Assembly: GCA_938010795.1 (NCBI GenBank)
Contig: CALLVB010000066.1
Coordinates: 1 to 8,300, forward strand
Length of the DNA: 8,300 nt
Source of the DNA: Minisyncoccota bacterium
GTDB lineage: Bacteria; Patescibacteriota; Minisyncoccia; Phycocordibacterales; GCA-2747955
Direction of reading: 5' to 3'
Positions 1 to 5,250 of the stretch are shown piece by piece. Position numbers and translations under genes: made by a program. The notes below the pieces were generated by a model. The model made no database searches and was not told the origin of the DNA. It was given only the letters and a program-made list of their open reading frames with translations. Every line of letters begins with the position of its first letter. Position 1 is the first letter of the stretch.

Positions 1-320
1 ACCGCAATTGTTAAAGCGCTAATGATAATTATAAGAGGTGTGTCATTGTCTATCGGCACATTCTTTGTAAAAACCATAAAGAGCGCTGACGCGAGTGCTG
101 CGGGGCTCGCCAGGACCGCCAAACTTGGTAACTTTTGCTGATAAGTCCAGTTCATTTGTTTCGGCATCCATGCCCCGATAAGGAACATGATTATCAAGAT
201 CGGAGCTATTGAAAAAGATTCCATCTTGATAAAAAAATGATTTATTACAAGGGCTAAGACGAGCATAAGAGCGAAACCAGAACCGAATTTAAATTCAATT
301 GATTTAAGTACATTTTTCAT
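1..320 (-). CDS. Unknown multi-pass membrane protein (partial, C-terminus beyond the window)
   Basis: The reading frame stays open from an ATG at 320 down to the window edge, giving 106 residues beginning MKNVLKSIEFKF. I do not recognise the family. It is strongly hydrophobic, with likely membrane segments at about residues 12-31, 36-52, 65-84 and from 94 onward, joined by short loops (MPKQMNWTYQQK, TKNVPIDND). The start is supported by a strong Shine-Dalgarno (GAGGAGG at 326-332, 5 nt before the ATG) and a good upstream promoter. It is transcribed divergently from the mnmA-relic promoter. It could be a permease fragment or a small integral membrane protein; the missing part prevents a call. 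Confidence 0.75.
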   Translation of the reverse strand, partial: MKNVLKSIEFKFGSGFALMLVLALVINHFFIKMESFSIAPILIIMFLIGAWMPKQMNWTYQQKLPSLAVLASPAALASALFMVFTKNVPIDNDTPLIIIISALTIA

Positions 321-362
321 AGGAGCCTCCTCAGGCTAAAGTTGAGTGTAACATCTAAAAAA

Positions 363-390
363 ATAATAACACTTTATACGATTTAGTCAA
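363..390 (-). promoter_or_regulatory. Promoter of the membrane-protein gene (TTGACT-16-TATTAT)
   Basis: On the minus strand a -35 TTGACT (385-390) and a -10 TATTAT (363-368) are separated by 16 bp. The predicted transcription start near 356 gives a 5' UTR of about 36 nt that carries the Shine-Dalgarno. An overlapping 5-bp hairpin (AGCCT-gagg-AGGCT, 324-337) contains part of the Shine-Dalgarno and could slightly mask it. Confidence 0.55.
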
Positions 391-412
391 ATAAACATAG
401 ATTACTGTTTCT

Positions 413-504
413 TTTGCTATAATCCCACCATGTTTTGGAACAAGCCAAAAAACTATATATCGAACCTAAAATATAAAGGTGGAACTCAAAAGGAAGTCTT
501 TGTA
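413..504 (+). repeat. Direct repeat, copy 1 of the mnmA promoter and start (copy 2 at 932-1023)
   Basis: Positions 413-504 align without gaps to 932-1023 at an offset of 519 bp, with 78 of 92 bases identical. The repeat covers the extended -10 box, the start codon and the first 25 codons. The sequence upstream of the -10 box and downstream of codon 25 is unrelated between the copies. Confidence 0.85.
415..423 (+). promoter_or_regulatory. Extended -10 promoter in front of the mnmA 5' relic
   Basis: TGCTATAAT at 415-423 is a perfect extended -10 element. No convincing -35 lies 16-18 bp upstream. The ATG of the relic begins 6 nt after the box, exactly where transcription would start. The same box with the same spacing stands in front of the real mnmA 519 bp downstream. 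Confidence 0.6.
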
Positions 505-507
505 TGA
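430..507 (+). pseudogene. Decayed duplicate of the mnmA 5' end (25-codon open frame)
   Basis: An ATG at 430 opens 25 codons beginning MFWNKPKNYI and ending KEVFV before a TGA. Without gaps it matches the first 25 codons of mnmA (949 onward) at 62 of 75 bases and 18 of 25 residues, and the 17 bases before the ATG match at 16 positions. Seven of the nine differing codons change the amino acid, which suggests lost constraint. Similarity stops at the TGA, just before the PP-loop motif would begin, so no enzymatic part remains. It is most simply a relic of a duplication or rearrangement. Because promoter and frame are intact, a short leader peptide is an alternative that the sequence alone cannot exclude. 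Confidence 0.7.
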
Positions 508-516
508 CGGGTTGTT

Positions 517-547
517 AAGAAAGTGATGGCTGTGCCATCACTTTCTT
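517..547 (+). terminator. Perfect 14-bp hairpin after the mnmA relic
   Basis: The arms 517-530 and 534-547 are perfectly complementary around a TGT loop (core GTGATGGC/GCCATCAC). It starts 10 nt after the TGA of the relic. The downstream run (ttcttcttg) is only moderately T-rich, so it may be a terminator for relic transcripts or a structured element ahead of the 92-residue gene. Confidence 0.6.
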
Positions 548-548
548 C

Positions 549-577
549 TTGTGCATCCATGTGTTACTGTGTATATC
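549..577 (+). promoter_or_regulatory. Possible weak promoter for the 92-residue gene
   Basis: TTGTGC (549-554) and TATATC (572-577) are 17 bp apart. The match to consensus is partial. It would start transcription near 584, right at the Shine-Dalgarno. Without it, expression would depend on readthrough of the hairpin at 517-547. Confidence 0.3.
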
Positions 578-583
578 CAAGAA

Positions 584-590
584 AAGGAGG
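584..590 (+). promoter_or_regulatory. Shine-Dalgarno that fixes the start of the 92-residue gene
   Basis: AAGGAGG lies 8 nt before the ATG at 599. An in-frame upstream start at 551 has no such site and its codons run through this Shine-Dalgarno, so 599 is preferred. Confidence 0.75.
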
Positions 591-598
591 ATGAGACA

Positions 599-877
599 AT
601 GAGTACTCACTATTCAGGTCGAATGCACACACGAGTTGAGTCAACACCAGTTGATACAGCCCAACTAAGTCAATCTCTCAGAGATGCAGAGGACGCGGCT
701 CAGAAACGCGCCATTGTAAAAGCAGCAATCTCAGACAGACATGTTATTTCAACAGACGGAATTTGCCCTCGGGTGAGTTCGGTCTTAGAAGCTTTACATA
801 AAGCAGGTGAAGCAGTTATTGTTCAGGTAAACTGGACACCTCACTGGGCGGGAACTAATCCATCAGCACTTACTTAG
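599..877 (+). CDS. Unknown 92-residue protein between the mnmA relic and mnmA
   Basis: I do not recognise this protein. It starts MSTHYSGRMHTRVE and ends WTPHWAGTNPSALT with a TAG stop. The first half is polar, with a probable helix at about 20-46 (QLSQSLRDAEDAAQKRAIVKA). The second half has a probable helix at 60-70 (SSVLEALHKAG) followed by a strand (AVIVQVNW, 72-79). There is one cysteine (C56), no signal peptide and no membrane segment, so it is probably cytoplasmic. It has an excellent Shine-Dalgarno and its own terminator downstream. It is monocistronic and sits exactly between the two copies of the mnmA start, so it may have arrived with, or been trapped by, the rearrangement that made them. 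Confidence 0.7.
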   Translation: MSTHYSGRMHTRVESTPVDTAQLSQSLRDAEDAAQKRAIVKAAISDRHVISTDGICPRVSSVLEALHKAGEAVIVQVNWTPHWAGTNPSALT

Positions 878-905
878 TTACCATATTTATACTTACTTGG
901 AATAA

Positions 906-929
906 GGCGCGCAATTTTGTGCGCCTTTT
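906..929 (+). terminator. Rho-independent terminator of the 92-residue gene
   Basis: GGCGCGCA (906-913) pairs with TGCGCC-containing 918-925 through 8 pairs (one G-U) around an ATTT loop, followed by TTTT. It ends only 4 nt before the extended -10 of mnmA, so the hairpin occupies the place of a -35 region. Confidence 0.75.
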
Positions 930-933
930 CATT

Positions 934-942
934 TGCTATAAT
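934..942 (+). promoter_or_regulatory. Extended -10 promoter of mnmA, leaderless start
   Basis: TGCTATAAT (934-942) lies 6 nt before the ATG at 949, so transcription should begin at or next to the A of the start codon. The upstream region is taken up by the terminator hairpin and shows no real -35. Confidence 0.65.
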
Positions 943-948
943 CCCAGC

Positions 949-2103
949 ATGTTTTGGAACAAACCAAAAAACTATATACCGAATCCGAAAAACGAAGATG
1001 GAACTATTAAGAAAGTCTTTGTAGGGGTTTCGGGTGGGGTAGATAGCTCTGTTTCTTTGGCATTGCTCAAAGACGCAGGTTTTGATGTGACGGGTGTTTT
1101 TATCAAGGTGTACCATCCAGATTTTTTAGGGTGCGACTGGAGGGATGAGAGATTAGACGCATTGGCTGTGTGTCAAAAATTAGACGTGCCGTTCTTAGAT
1201 CTTGATTTAGAAAAAGAATACAAACAAGATGTATTTGATTACATGATTGATACGTATAAAAAAGGGGAGACTCCAAACCCAGATGTATTCTGCAACAAAT
1301 ATGTGAAATTCGGAGGGTTCCTCGATTTCGCACTCAAGCAGGGAGCTGATTTTGTCGCAACCGGCCACTACTCTCAAAATATCTTTAATACAAAGACAAA
1401 GTCATTTGAGATGCGTAAAGGTAACGATTTTAATAAAGATCAAACATATTTTCTATACACTATGCCTCAAGAAAAATTAGCCAAGGTGCTGTTTCCAATT
1501 GGTGCATATCCAAAATCTAGGGTTCGAAAGATGGCAGAGAAACACGATTTATTTACTGCAGGTAAAAAAGACTCACAAGGACTATGTTTTGTAGGTAAAG
1601 TAAAAATGAAAGATTTTTTACAAGAGTTTATTGATAAGAATCCAGGAGATGTATTAAACGAGAAGGGAGAAGTGATCGGTTCACATGACGGGGCAATCTT
1701 TTATACCAAAGGAGAGAGGCATGGATTTGAGATCTTTCCCAAAGCAAAAACACCAGATATGCCAAAATTGTATGTTATTAGTCGTGATCAAGAGAACAAT
1801 ACTATTACGGTTGGAGCGAAACACCTATTAGAAGAATCAAACAAAGAGTATTCAAACGAAATTCTTATCACAGACACTAACTGGATCACAGGAGAGCCAG
1901 ATGAACATGAAACATACGAAGGTCGGGTAAGGTATAGAGGAGAGTTGATTCCATGTTCTGTAAAGTTCACACGAGTTGGACGAAGGTGCGGACAACGGAA
2001 GTATACGGTGACATTCACTAAGCCTCACAACGCAGTAGCAAAAGGACAATCACTCGTTTTGTATAAGGGGAATCAGTGTATTGGAGGTGGTATAATTCTG
2101 TAA
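949..2103 (+). CDS. mnmA: tRNA-specific 2-thiouridylase MnmA
   Basis: MnmA uses ATP to adenylate C2 of wobble uridine 34 in Glu, Gln and Lys tRNAs and then inserts sulfur relayed from a cysteine desulfurase; it acts in the cytoplasm. The 384 residues fit the family (usually about 350-380). Visible are the PP-loop SGGVDSS (28-34), the TPNPDVFCNKYVKF block with catalytic Cys115, ATGHY (137-141), KDQTYFL (163-169) and DSQGLCFVG with the second catalytic Cys213; the C-terminal part is the beta-barrel region. I chose ATG 949 over an in-frame GTG at 919, because the codons in between run through a terminator arm and the -10 box and 949 matches the duplicated start upstream. No Shine-Dalgarno is present, consistent with a leaderless mRNA. 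The BI-1-type gene follows after 1 nt. Confidence 0.95.
   Translation: MFWNKPKNYIPNPKNEDGTIKKVFVGVSGGVDSSVSLALLKDAGFDVTGVFIKVYHPDFLGCDWRDERLDALAVCQKLDVPFLDLDLEKEYKQDVFDYMIDTYKKGETPNPDVFCNKYVKFGGFLDFALKQGADFVATGHYSQNIFNTKTKSFEMRKGNDFNKDQTYFLYTMPQEKLAKVLFPIGAYPKSRVRKMAEKHDLFTAGKKDSQGLCFVGKVKMKDFLQEFIDKNPGDVLNEKGEVIGSHDGAIFYTKGERHGFEIFPKAKTPDMPKLYVISRDQENNTITVGAKHLLEESNKEYSNEILITDTNWITGEPDEHETYEGRVRYRGELIPCSVKFTRVGRRCGQRKYTVTFTKPHNAVAKGQSLVLYKGNQCIGGGIIL
2088..2096 (+). promoter_or_regulatory. Extended -10 promoter inside the mnmA 3' end, for the BI-1-type gene
   Basis: TGGTATAAT (2088-2096) overlaps the last codons of mnmA and lies 8 nt before the ATG at 2105. This is the same arrangement as in front of mnmA. 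A GGAGGTGG at 2083-2090 is 14 nt from the ATG, too far for a typical Shine-Dalgarno. The gene may be both cotranscribed with mnmA and read from this leaderless promoter. Confidence 0.5.
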
Positions 2104-2104
2104 T

Positions 2105-2779
2105 ATGAATACAGTTAATCAATTTTTTGCATCTATCTACAAATGGATGGCAGCTGGAGTTTTAGTTTCAGCATTTACATGTTATCTGACCCTTATGACA
2201 TCATTTGGATCAGTAGTGTTTGGTTCACAAGTGATTTTTTACTCACTCGTGGCTATTCACTTTATTTTATTACTAGCAATTCAGTTCTTAATTAATAAAT
2301 TACCGTATCAGGTTTCATTCCTGTTGTACTTTGTATACGCAGCACTTTCAGGAGTAACTATCTCAGGATTAATTGCAGTGTACCTCTCAACTAATCCAAT
2401 GTTATTAGTGGGAGTATTTGTGGCAGCAGTTCTTATGTTTGCTTCATTGGCGCTTATGGGATATCGAACAACATATGACATGTCAGGATGGAAAACATTT
2501 ATTTTCTCAGCGGTATGGGGAGTTGTAATCGTTTCTATTATTAACGCAATTTTTGTACAGAGCTACGGACTAGACCTTATTGTTTCAGCTGTGGCAATGG
2601 TGGCATTCTCAGCGTTGACTGTATATGACGCACAATTCTACAAAAACCTATTTCCGCAATTGGAGACAGATGAAGATAAAGCTAAATACTCAACACTTGG
2701 TGCACTACATATGTATGTGAACCTGCTAGTGATGTTCCAGTCACTACTAAAATTAGTTGGATTCTTTGGGGGAGAGTAA
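2105..2779 (+). CDS. BI-1/YccA (Bax inhibitor-1) family integral membrane protein
   Basis: This 224-residue protein is almost entirely hydrophobic, with about seven membrane segments (roughly 15-33, 43-63, 70-93, 100-119, 130-152, 156-174, 198-220). Family features are YFVYAALSGVTIS (75-87), the cytoplasmic turn GYRTTYDMSGW (119-129), TVYDAQ (172-177) and the final GALHMYVNLLVMFQSLL (199-215). Bacterial members such as YetJ conduct calcium in a pH-dependent way through a pair of aspartates in the last helices. Here the first, D175, is present, but the second, usually in LYLDF, is asparagine (N206). Transport by the usual gated mechanism is therefore uncertain. The gene starts 1 nt after the mnmA stop, and a strong terminator follows. 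Confidence 0.9.
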   Translation: MNTVNQFFASIYKWMAAGVLVSAFTCYLTLMTSFGSVVFGSQVIFYSLVAIHFILLLAIQFLINKLPYQVSFLLYFVYAALSGVTISGLIAVYLSTNPMLLVGVFVAAVLMFASLALMGYRTTYDMSGWKTFIFSAVWGVVIVSIINAIFVQSYGLDLIVSAVAMVAFSALTVYDAQFYKNLFPQLETDEDKAKYSTLGALHMYVNLLVMFQSLLKLVGFFGGE

Positions 2780-2793
2780 TTCAATTAAGAAAT

Positions 2794-2826
2794 AAAAAAA
2801 GCCGCAGCGTCGCTGCGACTTTTTTT
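2794..2826 (+). terminator. Strong terminator after the BI-1-type gene
   Basis: Seven A's (2794-2800), arms GCCGCAGC and GCTGCGAC around a GTC loop, and seven T's (2820-2826) form a long stem with one C-A mismatch (2802/2818). Read on the minus strand that position becomes a U-G pair, so it is likely to work in both directions. Confidence 0.85.
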
Positions 2827-2841
2827 ATTTCAAATCTAGGG

Positions 2842-2847
2842 TAGACT
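2842..2847 (+). promoter_or_regulatory. Possible -10 box of the methyltransferase gene, leaderless
   Basis: TAGACT lies 8 nt before the ATG at 2856, in the same position as the -10 boxes of mnmA and the BI-1-type gene, but it matches consensus less well. There is no Shine-Dalgarno in the 30 bases between the terminator and the ATG. Confidence 0.4.
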
Positions 2848-2855
2848 ACACACAA

Positions 2856-3593
2856 ATGGCGCAACAAGATGTATGGGAGAAGGAATACGATGAAAAGAAA
2901 TTAGTTGGTGGAGACAAGCCGGCTGCTTCTTTTCGTGCCTTTGTAAAATGGTTCAAGAAAGAAGCAAGAAAAAAGCGTACAGAAGAAGAACCGTATAGTG
3001 ATGGATTTGTATTTCAAGGTATGAACATCCTTGATTTAGGCTCTGGGGAGGGTAAAAATGCACTATATTGTGCCGAAAGAGGAGGAAGTGTAGTTGGAGT
3101 CGAAATCGCCCGTAATGCAGTAGAAACGGCAATAAGAAGCGCAAAGTTGAAAGATAGGGAGATACGCGTAGCAAAGGGATTGTTAGATTATGAGCTTGGT
3201 TCAATAGGAGAGAAATTTAATATCTCAACAGCCTCTCAAGATATCGTTTTAGATGTGACAAGTTCAAATTCACTAAATGAGGCTGAGCGAGCGATATATC
3301 TTTCAGAAACAGCGCGCGTACTTAAAACCGGAGGACTCTTTTTTGTTCGAGCGCTCTGTAAAGATGGAGACTCAAATGCAAAACAATTAGTCAAAGATTT
3401 TCCAGGAGGTGAGAAAGATACGTACACTATGCCAGATCTAGGGCTCACCGAGCGGGTATTTACCGAAGCAGACTTCCGAGAATTATACGGATCAGAGTTC
3501 ACTATTTTAAAATTAGACAAAGAATTCCACTATACTCGTTTCCAAGATCGAACTTATAAACGCGCCTTTTGGATTGCGTATCTACAAAAATAA
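2856..3593 (+). CDS. Class I SAM-dependent methyltransferase, substrate unknown
   Basis: This 245-residue protein carries the SAM-binding motif I ILDLGSGEGKNA (58-69), with acidic E83 at the end of the second strand (VVGVEIA) as the expected ribose contact. Motifs later in the fold are SQDIVLDVTSSNSL (about 126-139) and ARVLKTGGLFFVRAL, the usual strand-4 and strand-5 region of Methyltransf_11/25-type enzymes. The N-terminal 50 residues are rich in lysine, arginine and glutamate (FKKEARKKRTEEE), perhaps for substrate contact. WEKEYDEKKL at the N-terminus resembles the cap region of small-molecule methyltransferases. No target can be named. It forms a single transcription unit between two hairpins and converges on the aroE-like gene. 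Confidence 0.85.
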   Translation: MAQQDVWEKEYDEKKLVGGDKPAASFRAFVKWFKKEARKKRTEEEPYSDGFVFQGMNILDLGSGEGKNALYCAERGGSVVGVEIARNAVETAIRSAKLKDREIRVAKGLLDYELGSIGEKFNISTASQDIVLDVTSSNSLNEAERAIYLSETARVLKTGGLFFVRALCKDGDSNAKQLVKDFPGGEKDTYTMPDLGLTERVFTEADFRELYGSEFTILKLDKEFHYTRFQDRTYKRAFWIAYLQK

Positions 3594-3620
3594 AATGCGC
3601 CCAAGATGGGCGCATATATT
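3586..3620. terminator. Bidirectional terminator between convergent genes
   Basis: ATGCGCCC (3595-3602) and GGGCGCAT (3608-3615) form an 8-bp perfect stem with a 5-nt loop. A-rich sequence (3586-3595) on the left gives a T-tract for the minus-strand operon, and AT-rich sequence on the right serves the plus-strand methyltransferase. It starts directly after the methyltransferase stop and ends 24 nt from the aroE-like stop. Confidence 0.8.
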
Positions 3621-3638
3621 ATTTTAATAAGGAAGAAC

Positions 3639-4646
3639 TTATGTAGATGCTGCTTCTCTCATGATACGAGCAATGTCTTGTTCTGTGTATCCACGAGAGA
3701 GAACTTCTTGTTCGTGTAAGAGCATGAATGCTTTTACTCCTTGATTAATTACCATAGGTAAACCATCCTGAGTAATCAATCCAAATTCTTGAGCGAGTGT
3801 TAATGTGGGAGTAGTAGTATTACCCCTCAATAAAATATCACTCACAATCGGCTTGTGATTTAGATGTTCAAGAAACGCACGAGACATTTCAAGGTTTTGT
3901 TCAACAGATTCACCAGTAGGTGAAAATGCTGCATAATCCTCAAAGCGACCAGAAGCACCTTTCGTTGAAACATTTATTAGTACGTCCGATGTGCTCGCAT
4001 ATGTAGCAACTTCATCTTCACCAACACCAATTGCAATAGATGTACCGAAGTGTCTATTAACTCGATCAGCAAGTGAAACAGCTTTTTCGACAGTTCGATT
4101 GCTAATCACTAGTTTTGCACCTCGTTTTGCAAGTGCAAACGCAATTGGATTTGCCGTACCACCTGAGCCAAACATAAGTACACGTGACTCGGACAGAGGT
4201 GTGCGATTATGCTCTGCTATAAGGTCTTCAAGACCCATCGCGTACCCTTCTCCGTCAGTGTTATGTCCGGTTAAGACACCATCCTTTTTTGAGATCAGAT
4301 TAATAGAGCCAACCGCTTGGGCAGTTTCATCTAATGTATCAAGTTTCGAGAAGGATGAGTCTTTAAAGCCGACACCAGCACCACCACCTACATACCGTGG
4401 GTCAGTACGCAAACCATCAAGAATTATATCTAGATGCTCAGTAGAACCGACTGCCATTAGGTTTGCATATTCAGACATACCAAGTTCACGGTAGCATGCG
4501 TTCCACATAACTGGAGTCTTAGCAGGATAATCGTGCTCTATAAGAGGCATCACAATAACTGATGCATCTAAGCGCTCAGGATTATCTTGAGGGCTTAGAG
4601 CCGTCTTTAGAATATTATTTTGGAATAACGTCTTAATAGTAGTCAT
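3639..4646 (-). CDS. Shikimate dehydrogenase-like protein (AroE superfamily, divergent)
   Basis: The fold and cofactor half are clear: GSINLI (113-118), GHNTDGEGY (127-135), the Rossmann loop GSGGTANPIAFALAKRG (160-176), the NADP-selecting SNRT (182-185), SDVLINVSTKG (220-230), D270 in VSDILL, and INQGVKAF (300-307). Lys95, Asn116, Asp131 and Gln302 match the residues that act on shikimate in AroE. The substrate side is altered: the usual SxSPxxHN is AKTPVMWN (42-49), losing both serines and the histidine, and NVTxPHK is AGVGFKD (90-96). The 335 residues exceed the usual 270-290, with about 28 extra at the N-terminus and extra sequence around 230-262. It may still reduce 3-dehydroshikimate, or act on a related polyol or ketone; I infer NADPH use. 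It starts 10 nt after the 154-residue gene and looks translationally coupled. Confidence 0.8.
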   Translation of the reverse strand: MTTIKTLFQNNILKTALSPQDNPERLDASVIVMPLIEHDYPAKTPVMWNACYRELGMSEYANLMAVGSTEHLDIILDGLRTDPRYVGGGAGVGFKDSSFSKLDTLDETAQAVGSINLISKKDGVLTGHNTDGEGYAMGLEDLIAEHNRTPLSESRVLMFGSGGTANPIAFALAKRGAKLVISNRTVEKAVSLADRVNRHFGTSIAIGVGEDEVATYASTSDVLINVSTKGASGRFEDYAAFSPTGESVEQNLEMSRAFLEHLNHKPIVSDILLRGNTTTPTLTLAQEFGLITQDGLPMVINQGVKAFMLLHEQEVLSRGYTEQDIARIMREAAST

Positions 4647-4652
4647 GAAATG

Positions 4653-4658
4653 TCCTTT
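4653..4658 (-). promoter_or_regulatory. Shine-Dalgarno of the AroE-like gene overlapping the upstream stop codon
   Basis: AAAGGA (minus strand, 4653-4658) lies 6 nt before the ATG at 4646 and shares two bases with the TAA (4657-4659) of the preceding gene. This arrangement favours reinitiation or coupling within the operon. Confidence 0.65.
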
Positions 4659-5121
4659 AGTTATGCAGCCTTGAGAGAATCTGTCTCCAGATATTCGTAC
4701 TCAATGCTAGTGATAATGAAATCATCCGTAATATCGGTGATTTTTTGTTGTATACAAGTGCAAGCTCAAGAGCAACTTCTCTTAGAGAATCAAAACCCGA
4801 TCCAATAAGAGTAGTACTAGTTAGCTCACCAAATGGGCGAGCCTCTACGGCTATTACTCGAATAGGGAGGTTAATATCTTTGATAAAGACAGGTTCGATT
4901 CGATTGGCATTACTACCGGGCTGTTTAATCACCACGAGAGTAATGTCTTCACCGGGGAAGTAGAAGTCTGAGTATCCAACGGTACCCGGACGAAATACTT
5001 TGGTGATAGATCGAGCGCGAACCTCATCTTCATGTATTCGACGTAGTCGAATCAGTTTTTCTGTTTCTTTGGTTTTAGGCATAAAACCAAAGAGAGGTAA
5101 ATATGAGAAGATCATACCCAT
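4657..5121 (-). CDS. Unknown 154-residue protein, first gene of the aroE-like operon
   Basis: I do not recognise this protein. It begins MGMIFSYLPLFGFMPK, a short hydrophobic stretch probably too short to span a membrane, followed by a basic/acidic helix (KETEKLIRLRRIHEDEVRAR, 18-37). Then come strand-rich segments (GEDITLVVIKQ, PIRVIAVEARPFGEL) and a C-terminal helical part (SLREVALELALVYN, then ILRMISLSLALSTNIWRQIL). The start at 5121 has a Shine-Dalgarno AAAGGAAGAA (5125-5134); Met3 and Met14 are less well placed. It is cotranscribed with the AroE-like gene from the repeat-bearing promoter upstream, so the two may share a role, but nothing in the sequence says which. Confidence 0.75.
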   Translation of the reverse strand: MGMIFSYLPLFGFMPKTKETEKLIRLRRIHEDEVRARSITKVFRPGTVGYSDFYFPGEDITLVVIKQPGSNANRIEPVFIKDINLPIRVIAVEARPFGELTSTTLIGSGFDSLREVALELALVYNKKSPILRMISLSLALSTNIWRQILSRLHN

Positions 5122-5136
5122 GATTTCTTCCTTTCA

Positions 5137-5156
5137 AAATGTAAAGTCAACCATAC
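5137..5156 (-). repeat. 20-bp direct repeat, proximal copy, over the predicted transcription start
   Basis: This stretch is identical to 5175-5194 over 20 bases, 38 bp apart centre to centre. It covers about -3 to +17 relative to the predicted start near 5153 of the operon promoter, a typical position for a repressor site. It could also be a recent duplication of the promoter edge. Confidence 0.6.
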
Positions 5157-5159
5157 ATA

Positions 5160-5188
5160 ATAATATATGTTATGAAATGTAAAGTCAA
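5160..5188 (-). promoter_or_regulatory. Promoter of the 154-residue gene/AroE-like operon (TTGACT-17-TATTAT)
   Basis: On the minus strand -35 TTGACT (5183-5188) and -10 TATTAT (5160-5165) have the ideal 17-bp spacing. The -35 lies inside the distal repeat copy. A small inverted repeat, CATAA-N9-TTATG (5156-5174), overlaps the -10 box. The predicted 5' UTR is about 32 nt. Confidence 0.65.
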
Positions 5189-5194
5189 CCATAC
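5175..5194 (-). repeat. 20-bp direct repeat, distal copy, containing the -35 box
   Basis: This is the perfect second copy of 5137-5156. On the minus strand it includes GGTTGACTTTACA, so a protein bound here would cover the -35 element. Confidence 0.6.
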
Positions 5195-5200
5195 TTTTGA

Positions 5201-5232
5201 ATAAGAAATACCCCGCAGGAACTGCGAGGTAT
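5201..5232 (-). terminator. Terminator of the 106-residue gene
   Basis: Arms 5208-5218 and 5222-5232 (ATACC-CGCAG / CTGCG-GGTAT) form an 11-bp stem with a 3-nt loop. The central position is a U-G pair when read on the minus strand but a C-A mismatch on the plus strand, so it is oriented for the minus strand. A TTTCTTATT tract follows. It lies 18 nt after the stop of the 106-residue gene. Confidence 0.75.
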
Positions 5233-5250
5233 GTGAAGGTTGTATAACCG

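Noticed and set aside
505..507. TGA of the relic read as glycine (code 25, as in Gracilibacteria), aligning with Gly26 of mnmA
   Set aside because: The long conserved proteins here encode their conserved glycines with GGN and are full length without internal TGA. After the TGA the relic no longer resembles MnmA.
919..948. In-frame GTG at 919 as the mnmA start, adding ten residues
   Set aside because: The extra codons run through the right arm and T-tract of the terminator and the -10 box of mnmA, and the duplicated start at 430 matches ATG 949 instead.
3991..4494. A 167-codon plus-strand open frame opposite the AroE-like gene
   Set aside because: It lies wholly antisense to a gene with clear family motifs, has no promoter or Shine-Dalgarno, and has a low-complexity serine/proline-rich translation typical of a shadow frame.
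5137..5194. The two 20-bp repeats as a minimal CRISPR array
   Set aside because: There are only two copies with an 18-bp AT-rich gap that contains a -10 box, no further repeats and no cas gene nearby.
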